This document shows, piece after piece, positions 35,268 to 44,622 of a stretch of DNA of 64,000 nt (positions are counted from its first letter, which is position 1; each line of letters starts with the position of its first letter). The stretch spans positions 1 through 64,000 of the forward strand of contig NZ_JBMHHY010000012.1 of assembly GCF_049739465.1 (NCBI RefSeq), written 5' to 3'. The position numbers and the translations under genes are program-made. The notes under the pieces were generated by a model. The model worked only from the letters and a program-made list of their open reading frames with translations. It did not search any database and was not told where the DNA came from. This DNA comes from Embleya sp049739465. Lineage in GTDB: Bacteria; Actinomycetota; Actinomycetes; Streptomycetales; Streptomycetaceae.

Positions 35268-36146
35268 ATGGGACACGTAGATCATTTCGCTTACGGAGCG
35301 TTGACCCCGGTCGTCGCCTACCTGATGTCCTGCCTGGGTTCGGCCCTCGGTTTGTTGTGCACGACCCGGGCCCGTGCGGTACGCGGTTGGGTACGACTGC
35401 GTTGGTTGGTGCTGGGCGCGGCGTCGATCGGCGGCACCGGAATCTGGGTCATGCATTTCATCGGCATGCTCGGATTCTCGGTGCGCGGCACGCCGATTCG
35501 ATACGACGTGGCAAAGACGATCACCTCGCTGGTACTCGCGGTGATCGTGGTCGGGATCGGCATGGCGATCGCCGGTCGGCGGGGCGCCGGCGTGCCTGGA
35601 CTCGTGCTCGGCGGCCTGGTCACCGGCGGCGGGGTGGCGAGCATGCACTACATGGGCATGGCCGCGCTGAGCCTGGATGGCACGGTCGAATACGACTCGC
35701 TCCGGGTCGGCCTGTCGATCCTGATCGCGGTGGTCGCGGCGACCGCGGCGCTGTGGGCGGCGTTGCACGTGAGCGGATTCGTCGCGACCGGCGGTGCCGC
35801 GTTGATCATGGGCGTGGCGGTCAGCGGAATGCACTACACGGGAATGTCCGCGATGAGCGTGCGTACCGACGGTCGACACGGGATGGCACACGGTGTCGAC
35901 GCGTCCCAATTCCTCGCTCCGCTGATCACCGGAATCAGCCTTTTCACGGTGATCACGCTGTTCATCGTGGCGCTGTCGCCGTCCGCCGACGAAATCAAGG
36001 AAGAGGCCGAACTCAACGCCAGATTGGCCCGGTTGGAGGACGGCCGCAGCAGTTCGATCGTCGCCGCGGCGCAAGCCGGCAAGCGCACCACGCATCGCCG
36101 GCGGACGGAAAACGACCCACGGGATTACTTCCGCGCCGGCCACTGA
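35268..36146 (+). CDS. MHYT-domain membrane sensor protein
   Basis: This 292-residue protein has seven predicted helices with three MHYT-type motifs: IWVMHFIGML near residue 62, VASMHYMGMAALS near 125 and VSGMHYTGMSAMS near 185. MHYT domains are proposed to bind copper and sense oxygen, CO or NO. Here no GGDEF, EAL or kinase domain follows. The soluble C-terminus is about 60 residues with a charged helix and SSSIVAAAQAG. Its partner is unknown. Confidence 0.9.
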   Translation: MGHVDHFAYGALTPVVAYLMSCLGSALGLLCTTRARAVRGWVRLRWLVLGAASIGGTGIWVMHFIGMLGFSVRGTPIRYDVAKTITSLVLAVIVVGIGMAIAGRRGAGVPGLVLGGLVTGGGVASMHYMGMAALSLDGTVEYDSLRVGLSILIAVVAATAALWAALHVSGFVATGGAALIMGVAVSGMHYTGMSAMSVRTDGRHGMAHGVDASQFLAPLITGISLFTVITLFIVALSPSADEIKEEAELNARLARLEDGRSSSIVAAAQAGKRTTHRRRTENDPRDYFRAGH

Positions 36147-36963
36147 CCCGAAATACCGCCGGGTGGCCGGGAATAGCCGGCCCAAAATCCGAACGAGCGT
36201 CGCACCGACGCGATTTCGGGGTGGCGGATCCTCCCCCGCGCACCCCGCCGCCGAGGCTGTTTCGGCGCCCGCGTCCGCGTCGGTGGTGGCGGACCTGGTG
36301 GTTGTCGGCGCGGTTTCGGGTACTGCGCTCGGGCCGACCGTCCGCACCATGGTCGAACTCACCTGCGACCACCGCCAAACAGTCGAAAGACACCGCCCGC
36401 GCGCCCGGTCCGTGCCCGGTCCGCACCCCCCGCAGCTCACCCGCGCCTTCCGCGCCGGCGTGAACCCGTCCCTCCACCGCGCCCCCACCGGCGCCCGCGC
36501 TCGGGAAGACCACCTCGGCGAGCGGATCGGCCGGGCCCGACCTCGGCCCGACACCAAGGCCGTTCGAGCGGAACGATTCACCGCCGGTCCACCTGCCGGC
36601 CAGCTTTCGTGCCCGTCCCGAGATCGGCCCGAGATCGTCCGCCGTGCGAACCGACCATCCCCGCACCGCAGTTGATCACCCCGTCACCGAAGACGGCACA
36701 ACACGCTCGGTGTGGTGTCGATTACCGGACAATCATGAACAGGCTCTATTAAGTCATCGGTGGTTGCTGCAAGTATTTCTGCTGCGGTTCCGACAGTCCC
36801 CAGGAACGGGCCCGACCACTTTGCTGACCCGAAGCGGTCGAGCGATGTTCCCGTGTCTTGTTCCGTGTACGTCATACGCGTTCATGTTCCTCACCGCGCC
36901 GCCATCCGCGGCCGGTTCCACACCCCCGCCGCCACCATGCGACGGGTCGGTAGAGGAGTTTGC
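36147..36963. other. 817-bp intergenic region, no supported gene
   Basis: Open frames exist on both strands, but none has a good ribosome site or a recognisable domain. The last 300 bp are less GC-rich and should contain the M4 protease promoter. GAGGAG at 36953-36958 is its ribosome binding site. A decayed gene cannot be excluded in the GC-rich first half. Confidence 0.5.
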
Positions 36964-38532
36964 ATGCCACACCACAACCGCGCCCGCTTAGCCACGCTCG
37001 CGGTCGCCGCCACCGCCGCCCTGCTCGCGGCGGGAATCCCCGTCGCAGCCCATGCCACCGGCACCACCGGCAATTCGGCCCCCGCCCCCCGGGCCGAATT
37101 GCTGAGCCAGGCCGACCGGCAGAGCAGCGCGACCGCCCACTCCCTCGGCCTCGGCAACCAGGAACACCTGGTCGTCAAGGACGTCGTGGTCGACACCAAC
37201 GGCACCCGGCACGTGCGGTACAACCGTACGTACGCCGGCCTGCCGGTCCTCGGCGGCGACCTGATCGTGCATCGGAGCCCCTCCGGCAAGATCACCCACG
37301 TGGACCGCGCCAACCCGGCGAAGCTCAACGGTCTCACCACCAAGCCGGCCGTGGCGGCCCCCGTCGCCGCAGCCGGCGAAAGCCTGTCCGGCGCAGCGCA
37401 ACTGGTGGTCTGGGCGGGCAAGAAGCACACGCCCACGCTCGCCTGGCGCACCTTCGTCACCGGCCAACAGGCCGACCACACCCCCAGCCGGGTCGAGGTC
37501 GTCACCGACGCCGCCTCCGGCGCGATCCTGAGCCGTACCGAGACCATCGAAACCGGTTCCGGCAACGGCGTGTTCGTCGGCCAGGTGAACCTCAACACGA
37601 CGAACTCCGGCGGCTCGTACGAGCTCAAGGACGGCGCGCACGGCGGCCAGTACACGACCGACATGGCCAACGGCACCGCCGGCAACGGCACGCTGTTCAC
37701 CAACTCCACCGACACGTGGGGCGACGGCACGAGCAACAACCGGGAATCGGCCGCCGTCGACGCGCAGTACGGCGCCATCGCCACGTGGGACTTCTACAAG
37801 AGCATGTTCGGCCGCAACGGCATCCGCAACGACGGCGTCGCGTCGTTCAGCCGCGCGCACTACGACAACAACTACGTCAACGCCTTCTGGGACGACGGCT
37901 GCTTCTGCATGACGTACGGTGACGGCGCCAACAACACGGCTCCGCTCACCGAAATCGACGTCTCCGGCCACGAGATGAGCCACGGCGTCACCGCCGCCAC
38001 CGCGGCTCTCCAGTACGCGGACGAGTCCGGCGGCCTCAACGAGGCCACGTCCGACATCCTGGGCACCGGCGTCGAGTGGTACGCCAACCTGCCGGGCAAC
38101 CCGCCGAACTACTGGATCGGCGAGCTGATCAACATCAACGGCAACGGCACGCCGCTGCGCTACATGGACAAGCCGTCGTCCGACGGCCAGTCCGCCGACT
38201 CGTGGTACGCCGGTGTCGGCGGCCTCGACGTGCACTACTCCTCCGGCATAGCGAACCACTTCTTCTACCTGCTCTCGGAAGGCAGCGGGGCGAAGAGCAT
38301 CAACGGCTTCAACTACGACAGCCCGACGGCGAACGGCGTCACGGTCACCGGCATCGGCCGGGACAAGGCCCTGCACGTCTGGTACCAGGCCCTGACCGCG
38401 CACATGACCTCGACCACCGACTACGCCGGCGCGCGCGTCGCGACGCTGGCCGCGGCCACCGACCTGTACGGCGCCAACAGCCCCGAGTACAACGAGGTCG
38501 CCACCGCCTGGACTGCGGTGAACGTCTCCTGA
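36964..38532 (+). CDS. Secreted M4 family metallopeptidase (thermolysin-like)
   Basis: This 522-residue protein has a signal peptide (residues about 1-29, cleaved near AHA/TG), an FTP/PepSY propeptide (VVVDTNGTRHVRYNRTYAGLPVLGGDLIVH), and an M4 catalytic domain with the zinc site HEMSH at 336-340, Glu360 in GGLNEATSD and DVHYSSGIANHFFYL carrying the active His. It has one nearby Cys pair (DDGCFCM). It is an extracellular neutral protease. The 3' third is rich in Asn and Gly, as is usual for these enzymes. Confidence 0.95.
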   Translation: MPHHNRARLATLAVAATAALLAAGIPVAAHATGTTGNSAPAPRAELLSQADRQSSATAHSLGLGNQEHLVVKDVVVDTNGTRHVRYNRTYAGLPVLGGDLIVHRSPSGKITHVDRANPAKLNGLTTKPAVAAPVAAAGESLSGAAQLVVWAGKKHTPTLAWRTFVTGQQADHTPSRVEVVTDAASGAILSRTETIETGSGNGVFVGQVNLNTTNSGGSYELKDGAHGGQYTTDMANGTAGNGTLFTNSTDTWGDGTSNNRESAAVDAQYGAIATWDFYKSMFGRNGIRNDGVASFSRAHYDNNYVNAFWDDGCFCMTYGDGANNTAPLTEIDVSGHEMSHGVTAATAALQYADESGGLNEATSDILGTGVEWYANLPGNPPNYWIGELININGNGTPLRYMDKPSSDGQSADSWYAGVGGLDVHYSSGIANHFFYLLSEGSGAKSINGFNYDSPTANGVTVTGIGRDKALHVWYQALTAHMTSTTDYAGARVATLAAATDLYGANSPEYNEVATAWTAVNVS

Positions 38533-38668
38533 TCCAGCGGTAGTTCACGACCGGTCCAGGACCCGTCGGCTGGTCCGCGACCCGTCCGTGACCGCCGGTC
38601 CGCAGCACCGTCGTCGAGCGCCGAAGCGGGCACCACCCCGCCTCGGCGCTCGACGCGCGTCTGCTCGA

Positions 38669-39331
38669 TCAACTCCGCGGCGGGAGGTCCGTCGGCCCGT
38701 AGATCGCCGTCGGCTTCCCGCTCGCCAGCGCCCAGTACCGGTCCCCGTAGGACCAATGCCACCACTCCGTCGGGTAGTTCACCAACCCGACCGCCACCAG
38801 TGCCGAACTCAGCAACTCCCGGTTGTGGCGCGCCTGCGCACCGATGCCGGCCGCGTCGGTGTAGCACGCACCGGCACTCTCCTCCGGAGACGCGTTCATC
38901 CGCGTGCCCAGATCCAACTCGTGCCCGTCGTCGTCCACCAGCGTCAGGTCGACCGCCGCGCCGGCGCTGTGCGGGGCGATCTCGGGCGGCGACACATACC
39001 GGCTCGCCGCCGCGTGGATCCGCTCGGCGTCCCAGTCGGGGTGATCCGCCCGCAGCCGGCCGGCGTACTCCTCGAAGTACTCCCGCTGGAGGGACAGCGG
39101 CCGGTACCCCTCCACGAACAGCAGCCACAACCCCGCCGGCAACAACGTCTGAGCATCGACCAGCCGCCGCAGCACGCCCTCCCGCAGATACGCGAAGGCA
39201 TCCGCCGGGTCCTGCTGGCGCGTATCGACCCGCAACGAGCCGTCGACACGGACGTCCACGAGCGGCTCACCACAATCCACCACGGGTATCGCGGCGACCT
39301 GCGGATCCGACATCAAGACGATCTCACTCAT
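38669..39331 (-). CDS. D-alanyl-D-alanine dipeptidase (VanX-like, M15D)
   Basis: This 220-residue protein has the M15 zinc dipeptidase landmarks: FVEGYRPLSLQ, APHSAGAAVDLTLVD (His/Asp metal ligands) and NYPTEWWHWSYGDRYWA (catalytic Glu and His). It lacks a signal peptide. VanX-type enzymes hydrolyse D-Ala-D-Ala. No vanH or vanA is adjacent, so a role in cell-wall recycling is more likely than glycopeptide resistance. ATG 39331 is preferred to an in-frame ATG at 39385. Confidence 0.9.
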   Translation of the reverse strand: MSEIVLMSDPQVAAIPVVDCGEPLVDVRVDGSLRVDTRQQDPADAFAYLREGVLRRLVDAQTLLPAGLWLLFVEGYRPLSLQREYFEEYAGRLRADHPDWDAERIHAAASRYVSPPEIAPHSAGAAVDLTLVDDDGHELDLGTRMNASPEESAGACYTDAAGIGAQARHNRELLSSALVAVGLVNYPTEWWHWSYGDRYWALASGKPTAIYGPTDLPPRS

Positions 39332-39416
39332 CGAACGATCATCCCGCACGGTTCGACCCGACGCGGCTCCACCCGACGCACGCATCCCCGGACCGAGAAC
39401 AGGTTTTCGTTATCCA

Positions 39417-39446
39417 TTGACCTCGTCAAGGAACCTTACCTATCGT
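39417..39446 (+). promoter_or_regulatory. Promoter and operator of the DUF35-thiolase operon
   Basis: TTGACC (39417-39422) and TATCGT (39441-39446) are separated by 18 bp. The -35 overlaps a small dyad TTGAC-CTC-GTCAA. The block GTCAAGGAACCTTACCTAT is nearly repeated in front of the nitronate monooxygenase gene, which suggests a common regulator. Confidence 0.6.
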
Positions 39447-39488
39447 TCGGCCGGTGGCCGATCTCGTTCCCAGGCCGAGAGGATGACC

Positions 39489-40478
39489 GTGTCGACACAG
39501 ACCGTCAGTACTATCCAGTTCCCGTACAAGCGCACACTCGGACCGGTCATGGGTCGCTTCTTCTCGGAGCTGACCGCCCGTCGGATCGTCGGGATCCGGT
39601 CCGGTGAGCGGGTGATCGTGCCGCCCATGGAGTACGACCCGGAGACCGGGAACGAACTCGCGCACGACTTCGTCGAGGTGGGCCCGGTCGGCACCGTGCG
39701 GTCCTGGACCTGGGTCGCCCAGCCGATCGAATCGCACCCGCTGGACCGGCCGTTCGCCTTCGTGCTGGTCCGCCTGGACGGCGCGGACACCGATCTGGTG
39801 CACGTGCTCGACGCGGGCGCCGAGGACGCCGTGCACACCGGCATGCGGGTCGCGCCGCGTTGGCGGGACGAACCGGTGGGCCGGATCGACGACATCGTCT
39901 GCTTCGTCCCCGGCGAGCGGGCCGAGGCCCCCGAGGGCGAGCCCGGCGCGGCGCAGGACGTGACGACGATGGAGTACTTCTCCAAGATCACCTACACCGA
40001 CGTCCTCTCGCCCACCCTGGTCCGCTACGCGAACAACCTGCGCGCCGGCCGACTGACCGGGCAGCGCTGTCCGCAGTGCAACCGGGTGTTTCTGGGGCGC
40101 GGCTACTGCTCCGTGGACGCCATCCGGCTCGGCCCGGAACTGGACGAGGTGCTGCCCGATCGCGGCGTGGTGTCGAACTACACGATCATCACCCCCACCC
40201 CGTACCCCGGGCAGCAGGAGACCGAGCCGTTCGCCCGGGCCTCCGTCGTGCTCGAAGGCGACGAGATGGTGATCGCGCAACAGCAGATCCTGGACCTCCC
40301 GGTGTCCGAGATCCGGGTCGGCATGCACGTCCAGGCGGAGTGGATGCCCGAGGCCGAGCGGGACGCCGCCGAGATCACCAGCAAGGGCTGGGGCACGGTC
40401 GCGGGCTTCATCAAGGGCTGGCGGCCCACCGGCGAGCCGGACGAACCCGCCGAGCAATACCTGAACCGGGTCTTCTGA
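39489..40478 (+). CDS. DUF35 / OB-fold acyl-CoA-binding protein with a zinc ribbon
   Basis: This protein of about 329 residues has two OB-fold regions. The second is preceded by the zinc ribbon CPQCNRVFLGRGYC. This is the DUF35 family, partner of SCP-type thiolases; in the cholesterol aldolase ChsH2-Ltp2 such a protein complexes with the thiolase. The following two genes are thiolases, and the arrangement parallels the mycobacterial Rv3521-Rv3522-Rv3523 set. GTG 39489 fits GAGAGG six bases upstream better than ATG 39483, which touches the site. Confidence 0.85.
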   Translation: MSTQTVSTIQFPYKRTLGPVMGRFFSELTARRIVGIRSGERVIVPPMEYDPETGNELAHDFVEVGPVGTVRSWTWVAQPIESHPLDRPFAFVLVRLDGADTDLVHVLDAGAEDAVHTGMRVAPRWRDEPVGRIDDIVCFVPGERAEAPEGEPGAAQDVTTMEYFSKITYTDVLSPTLVRYANNLRAGRLTGQRCPQCNRVFLGRGYCSVDAIRLGPELDEVLPDRGVVSNYTIITPTPYPGQQETEPFARASVVLEGDEMVIAQQQILDLPVSEIRVGMHVQAEWMPEAERDAAEITSKGWGTVAGFIKGWRPTGEPDEPAEQYLNRVF

Positions 40479-41665
40479 TGACGGCGCGTCAAAAGCCAGG
40501 CCCGGCAGGCCAACAGCCGGGCGAGACAAGGGAGACGGCAGTGCGGCAGCAGCGGCAGCGGCAGGACGGCGACATCGCGATCGTCGCGACCGCGCAGCTC
40601 CCGGCGGTACGCCGGCAGGAGCTCACCGAGACCGAGATGTTGCTGACGGTCGTCGACGAGGCCCTGGGCAAGGTCGGGCTGAAGCGCTCCGACATCGGGT
40701 TCAGCTGCCAGGGATCGTGCGACTACATCTCCGGCGGCACGTTCTCCTTCGTACCCAACCTGGACGCGATGGGCGCGTGGCCGCCGATCCACGAGTCGCA
40801 CGTCGAGATGGACGGCGCCTGGGCGATGTACGAGGCCTGGGTCCGGCTCAGGCACGGTGACCTCGACATCGCGGTGGCGATGGGCTCGGGCAAGTCCTCC
40901 ACCGGCGATCCGGCCGCGATCTACCCGCTCGAACTCGACCCGTACTACCTCGCGCCGCTCGGCCTGGACCCGGTCTCGCTGGCCGCCCTCCAGGCCCGCC
41001 AGTTGCTCGAGTCGGGCAGGACCACCGAACGCGAACTAGCCGAGATCGCCGCCCGTTCGCGACGCGACGCGGCGGCCAACCCGAACCAGCAGGTACGCAA
41101 CGCCGAGCAGGACGTGGACAAGCTGCTTGCCGAGGGCTACCTGCGCAACCCGCTGCGCAGGAGCGACCTGCCGCCGATCTCCGACGGCGCCTGTGCGGTG
41201 GTCCTGGTCCGCGGCCCGCGCGCCGCCGAACTGACCGCGCGCCCCGCCTGGATCACCGGTCTCGACCACCGCAGCGAGGTACACAACCCGGCGCTGCGCG
41301 ACCTGACCGATTCGCGCTCGACCCGGCTCGCCGGGGAGCGCGCGGGCGGTGCGGCGGGCTTGGCGGGTGTCGAAGTGGCCGAGCTGATGGCGCCGTTCAC
41401 CGCGCAGGAGGTGATCCTGCGGCAGTCCCTGGGCCTGGCCGAGGACGTACTGATCAACCCCTCCGGCGGCGCGCTCACCGGCAACCCGCTGATGGCCACC
41501 GGCCTGGTCCGGATCGCCGCCGCGGCCGACCAGATCCTGCTGAACGGCCGCTCGCGCACCCTCGGCCACGCCACGTCCGGCCCGGCGTTGCAACAAAACC
41601 TCGTCTGCGTCCTGGAAGCGGACGCCCCGGGCAGCGACACCGCCTCGAAAGGTGAGACCCGATGA
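40478..41665 (+). CDS. Thiolase-fold lipid-transfer protein (Ltp type), first of a pair
   Basis: This protein of about 395 residues has the thiolase fold: GDIAIVATAQLPAV, GFSCQGSCDYISGG near residue 78 and LINPSGGALTGNPLMATGLVRI near the C-terminus. It lacks a standard thiolase C-terminal Cys motif, as in Ltp/SCP-x-like aldolases. ATG 40478 overlaps the DUF35 stop (TGATG); GTG 40541 with GGGAG upstream is an alternative. It probably works with the DUF35 protein on an acyl-CoA, perhaps steroid- or terpene-derived. Confidence 0.85.
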   Translation: MTARQKPGPAGQQPGETRETAVRQQRQRQDGDIAIVATAQLPAVRRQELTETEMLLTVVDEALGKVGLKRSDIGFSCQGSCDYISGGTFSFVPNLDAMGAWPPIHESHVEMDGAWAMYEAWVRLRHGDLDIAVAMGSGKSSTGDPAAIYPLELDPYYLAPLGLDPVSLAALQARQLLESGRTTERELAEIAARSRRDAAANPNQQVRNAEQDVDKLLAEGYLRNPLRRSDLPPISDGACAVVLVRGPRAAELTARPAWITGLDHRSEVHNPALRDLTDSRSTRLAGERAGGAAGLAGVEVAELMAPFTAQEVILRQSLGLAEDVLINPSGGALTGNPLMATGLVRIAAAADQILLNGRSRTLGHATSGPALQQNLVCVLEADAPGSDTASKGETR

Positions 41666-42819
41666 CCCATGAGCGCGTTGCCGTCGTCGGCATCGGCCAG
41701 ACCAAGCACAAGAAGCGGCGCGACGACCTGTCCATCGCCGGGCTGGTCCGCGAGGCCGCGCAACGTGCCCTCGACGACGCGCGGATGACCTGGAGCGACA
41801 TCGACGCGGTGGTGATCGGGAAGGCACCCGACATCTTCGAGGGCGTGATGAAGCCCGAGCTCTACCTGGCGGACGCGCTCGGCGGCGCCGGGAAGCCGGT
41901 GTTTCGGGTACACACCGCCGGCAGCGTCGGCGGCTCGACCGCGATCGTCGCCTCGCACCTGATCAGCAGCCGCGTACACACCCGCGTGCTGGCCGTCGCG
42001 TGGGAGAAGCAGTCCGAGGGCAACGCGCAATTCGGCCTGGGCGGCGGCAAGTCCGGGTCGATCGGCGCGGGCGGCGCGTTCGCGCCGTGGATCCGGGCGT
42101 ACATCCAGAAGTCCGGGGCGCCCGAGCACATCGGCTGGCAGGTGGCGGTCAAGGACCGGCAGAACGCGCTGCGCAACCAATACGCGCACCTCCAGCTCAA
42201 GGACATCTCGATCGACAAGGTCCGCGAGTCGCCGATGATGTGGGACCCGCTGCACTTCCTGGAGTCGTGCCCGTCCTCGGACGGCGCCGGCGCGATCGTG
42301 CTGACCGACGAGGCGGGCGGCGACGCGGCGGCGGCCGACGGGCGGGCGCCCGCCTGGATCCTGGGCACCTCGATGCGTTCCGAGCCGTCGTCCTTCAACG
42401 GCCGCGACCCGATCCGCCCGCAGGCCGGGATCGACTGCGCGTGGGACGTGTACCGGCAGGCGGGCATCACCGACCCGCGTCGGCAGATCGACGTGGCCGA
42501 GTTGTACGTCCCGTTCTCCTGGTACGAGCCGATGTGGCTGGAGGGCCACGACATCGCGCCCGTGGGCGAGGGCTGGAAGATGGTCGACCGGGGCGAGACC
42601 GCGTTCGACGGCGACTTCCCGGTCAACCCGTCGGGCGGCGTGTTGTCCTCCAACCCGATCGGCGCGTCCGGCATGTTGCGCTTCCTGGAGGCGGCCCTCC
42701 AGGTGCGCGGCGCGGCCGGGGAGCACCAGGTGGACGGCGCGAAGGTGGCGCTCGCGCAGGCGTACGGCGCGGCGGCGCAGTACTTCGCGATGTGGGCGGT
42801 GGGCGCGGACAAGCCGTAG
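41662..42819 (+). CDS. Thiolase-fold lipid-transfer protein, second of a pair
   Basis: This 385-residue protein has RVAVVGIGQTKHKKRRDDLSI, FRVHTAGSVGGSTAIVASHLI near residue 80 and FPVNPSGGVLSSNPIGASGMLRFLEA near 318. It also belongs to the SCP-x thiolase group, different from its neighbour (Ltp3/Ltp4-type pairing). The start ATG overlaps the previous stop (ATGA). Both thiolases and the DUF35 protein are therefore translationally coupled and likely form one complex. Its substrate is unknown. Confidence 0.87.
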   Translation: MTHERVAVVGIGQTKHKKRRDDLSIAGLVREAAQRALDDARMTWSDIDAVVIGKAPDIFEGVMKPELYLADALGGAGKPVFRVHTAGSVGGSTAIVASHLISSRVHTRVLAVAWEKQSEGNAQFGLGGGKSGSIGAGGAFAPWIRAYIQKSGAPEHIGWQVAVKDRQNALRNQYAHLQLKDISIDKVRESPMMWDPLHFLESCPSSDGAGAIVLTDEAGGDAAAADGRAPAWILGTSMRSEPSSFNGRDPIRPQAGIDCAWDVYRQAGITDPRRQIDVAELYVPFSWYEPMWLEGHDIAPVGEGWKMVDRGETAFDGDFPVNPSGGVLSSNPIGASGMLRFLEAALQVRGAAGEHQVDGAKVALAQAYGAAAQYFAMWAVGADKP

Positions 42820-42913
42820 GCCCCGGCAGCCCCCGGCACCACCGGACCCCGGCAACCCCGGACCACCGGCGACCCCGGCGACCCCGGCAACCCCCAACAG
42901 TTTCGGAAATGGT

Positions 42914-42956
42914 AAGGCTCCTTGACCTTGATTTGGTCAAGGAGCCTTCCTATTCT
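42914..42956 (+). promoter_or_regulatory. Promoter and palindromic operator upstream of nitronate monooxygenase
   Basis: A perfect 14-bp inverted repeat has arms AAGGCTCCTTGACC (42914-42927) and GGTCAAGGAGCCTT (42935-42948). A promoter TTGATT (42928-42933), 17 bp, TATTCT (42951-42956) runs through its centre and right arm. The right half closely matches the element upstream of the DUF35-thiolase operon. Repression by a dimer is the simplest reading; a terminator for the thiolase operon is also possible. Confidence 0.65.
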
Positions 42957-42989
42957 GGGGCCTTCACCCGGTGACCGGAGGTTCTGGCG

Positions 42990-44114
42990 ATGAAGCCCCC
43001 CATCTGCGCGAAGCTCGGGATCGACTTCCCGATCTTCGCGTTCTCCCACTGCCGTGACGTGGTCGCGGCGGTCAGCCGAGCCGGCGGCTTCGGCGTGCTC
43101 GGCGCGCTCGCGTTCGATCCCGAGCAGCTCGAGGTCGAACTGGCGTGGCTGGACGAGCACACCGACGGCAAGCCGTACGGCGTCGACCTGGCGATCCCGA
43201 TGGCCTACATCGGCAAGGGTGGTGGCGAGGCCGCGCTGCCCGCCAACCTGGAGAAGCTGATCCCGGAGCAACACTGGAAGTTCGTCGACGAACTCCTGGA
43301 CAACCACGGCATCCCGCCGCTGCCCGCCGAGTTGGCCGATCGGCCGATCAAGGCCGCCGGGCTGAACGTGGACCTGGAATCGCGCGCGCAGATCGCGGTC
43401 TCGCTGAAGCACCCGCTGGTGAAGATGTTCGTCAACGCGCTCGGCCCGCCGCCGGCCGACATCATCGACGCGTGCCACGCGGCCGGTGTCCTGGTCGGCG
43501 CGCTGTGCGGCAGTCCCCGGCATGCGCAGAAGCAGGTCGAGGCGGGCGTGGACGTGGTGGTCGCGCAGGGCACCGAGGCCGGCGGGCACTGCGGCGAGAT
43601 CTCCACGATGGTGCTGATCCCGCAGGTGGTGGACACGGTCGGGCCGGACATCCCGGTACTCGCGGCCGGCGGCATCGGCAGCGGCCGGCAGATGGCCGCC
43701 GCCCTCGCGCTCGGCGCGCAGGGGGTGTGGACGGGCAGTCTGTGGCTGACCGTCGCCGAGGGCGACACACACGAGGTGGCGGTGCAGAACCTCCTTGAGG
43801 CCAAGTCCACGGACACCGTGCGCTCGCGCGCGATGACCGGCAAGCCGGCTCGCCAACTCAAGAGCGCGTGGACCGACGCGTGGGAGGACCCGGCCAATCC
43901 CGACCCGCTGCCGATGCCGCTCCAGGGCATCATCTACAACGCGGCGTCCCGGCGGTTCACCCGGACCCGGAACAAGGAGCTCAACGGCTGGCCGGTGGGC
44001 CAGGTGGTCGGCATGATGGACCGGGTCCGGCCGACCCAGGAGGTCGTACTGTCCCTGGTCGAGGAGTGGATCGAGACCACCGAGCGGCTGAGCGCGTTCC
44101 TGGCCGACGACTGA
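42990..44114 (+). CDS. Nitronate monooxygenase family flavin oxidoreductase
   Basis: This 374-residue TIM-barrel flavoprotein has FPIFAFSHCRDVVAAVSRAGGFGVLG at the N-terminus, DVVVAQGTEAGGHCGEISTM near residue 186 (the class I NMO active-site stretch) and VLAAGGIGSGRQMAAALALGAQGVWTGS near 227 (FMN phosphate site). The family oxidises alkyl nitronates, but several members act in lipid catabolism with unknown substrates. Sharing a promoter motif with the thiolase operon suggests a common pathway. Confidence 0.9.
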   Translation: MKPPICAKLGIDFPIFAFSHCRDVVAAVSRAGGFGVLGALAFDPEQLEVELAWLDEHTDGKPYGVDLAIPMAYIGKGGGEAALPANLEKLIPEQHWKFVDELLDNHGIPPLPAELADRPIKAAGLNVDLESRAQIAVSLKHPLVKMFVNALGPPPADIIDACHAAGVLVGALCGSPRHAQKQVEAGVDVVVAQGTEAGGHCGEISTMVLIPQVVDTVGPDIPVLAAGGIGSGRQMAAALALGAQGVWTGSLWLTVAEGDTHEVAVQNLLEAKSTDTVRSRAMTGKPARQLKSAWTDAWEDPANPDPLPMPLQGIIYNAASRRFTRTRNKELNGWPVGQVVGMMDRVRPTQEVVLSLVEEWIETTERLSAFLADD

Positions 44115-44622
44115 GCCCGGCGATCGATCCGGCCGAGACCTGCCGGGCCGCGCGTGCGGGAGGACTCGCGTGCACGGCCCGGCGGTCGGCGGGCCACGGG
44201 AGTGAGTGACACCGGTCCCGCGCCTATGGGTACCGCGAACTGTCCGGATATTTCCGCGAGTCGGGCGTTTTCGGTACGTCGACCCCGCCGACCCGGTATC
44301 CTCCGCCGCCACCAACAGGCGGAACCACTACGGAACCCGCTACGGAGCCACTCCAGAACCACTACGGATCCACTCCGGTCCGGCGCTGCCGGCCGCGGTG
44401 ATCGCACTGCCTCGGTTTCGGCCGCCAGGGGCTCGGTTCGAGCCAGTTGTGCACAATCGTGGCTTCCGGACCGCCCGCCGGGGTCATTCTTCCCCTGGGC
44501 CGGCTTCTCGCCCGAACCTGTCACCGCACCGAGCCGGCACCTGCCGGTACCTGCCGGCACCGACCTCCACTGCGCGCCTTCCGCCCGCATCGTGTGCAAC
44601 GCCAAGGTAGGGAGTCCTCACC
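44115..44622. other. 508-bp intergenic region with short imperfect repeats
   Basis: Near 44325-44380 the sequence repeats variations on CCACTACGGA/CCACTCC, and near 44530-44560 CCGGCACCTGCCGGTACC forms overlapping dyads. These precede the fibre-like protein gene, whose ribosome site GTAGGGAG lies at about 44607-44614. Open frames are arginine- and proline-rich without resemblance to families, and I see no gene. Confidence 0.45.

Noticed and set aside
36147..36963. Several open frames of 60-215 codons in the gap before the M4 protease
   Set aside because: Codon-position bias, ribosome sites and domains are lacking on both strands.
38669..39331. A glycopeptide resistance locus because of the VanX-like gene
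   Set aside because: There is no vanH, vanA or vanRS next to it. Stand-alone VanX-like dipeptidases are common in cell-wall recycling.
44206..44610. A 134-codon open frame before the fibre-like gene
   Set aside because: It is an Arg/Pro-rich frame through repeats with no homologue that I recognise and no convincing ribosome site.
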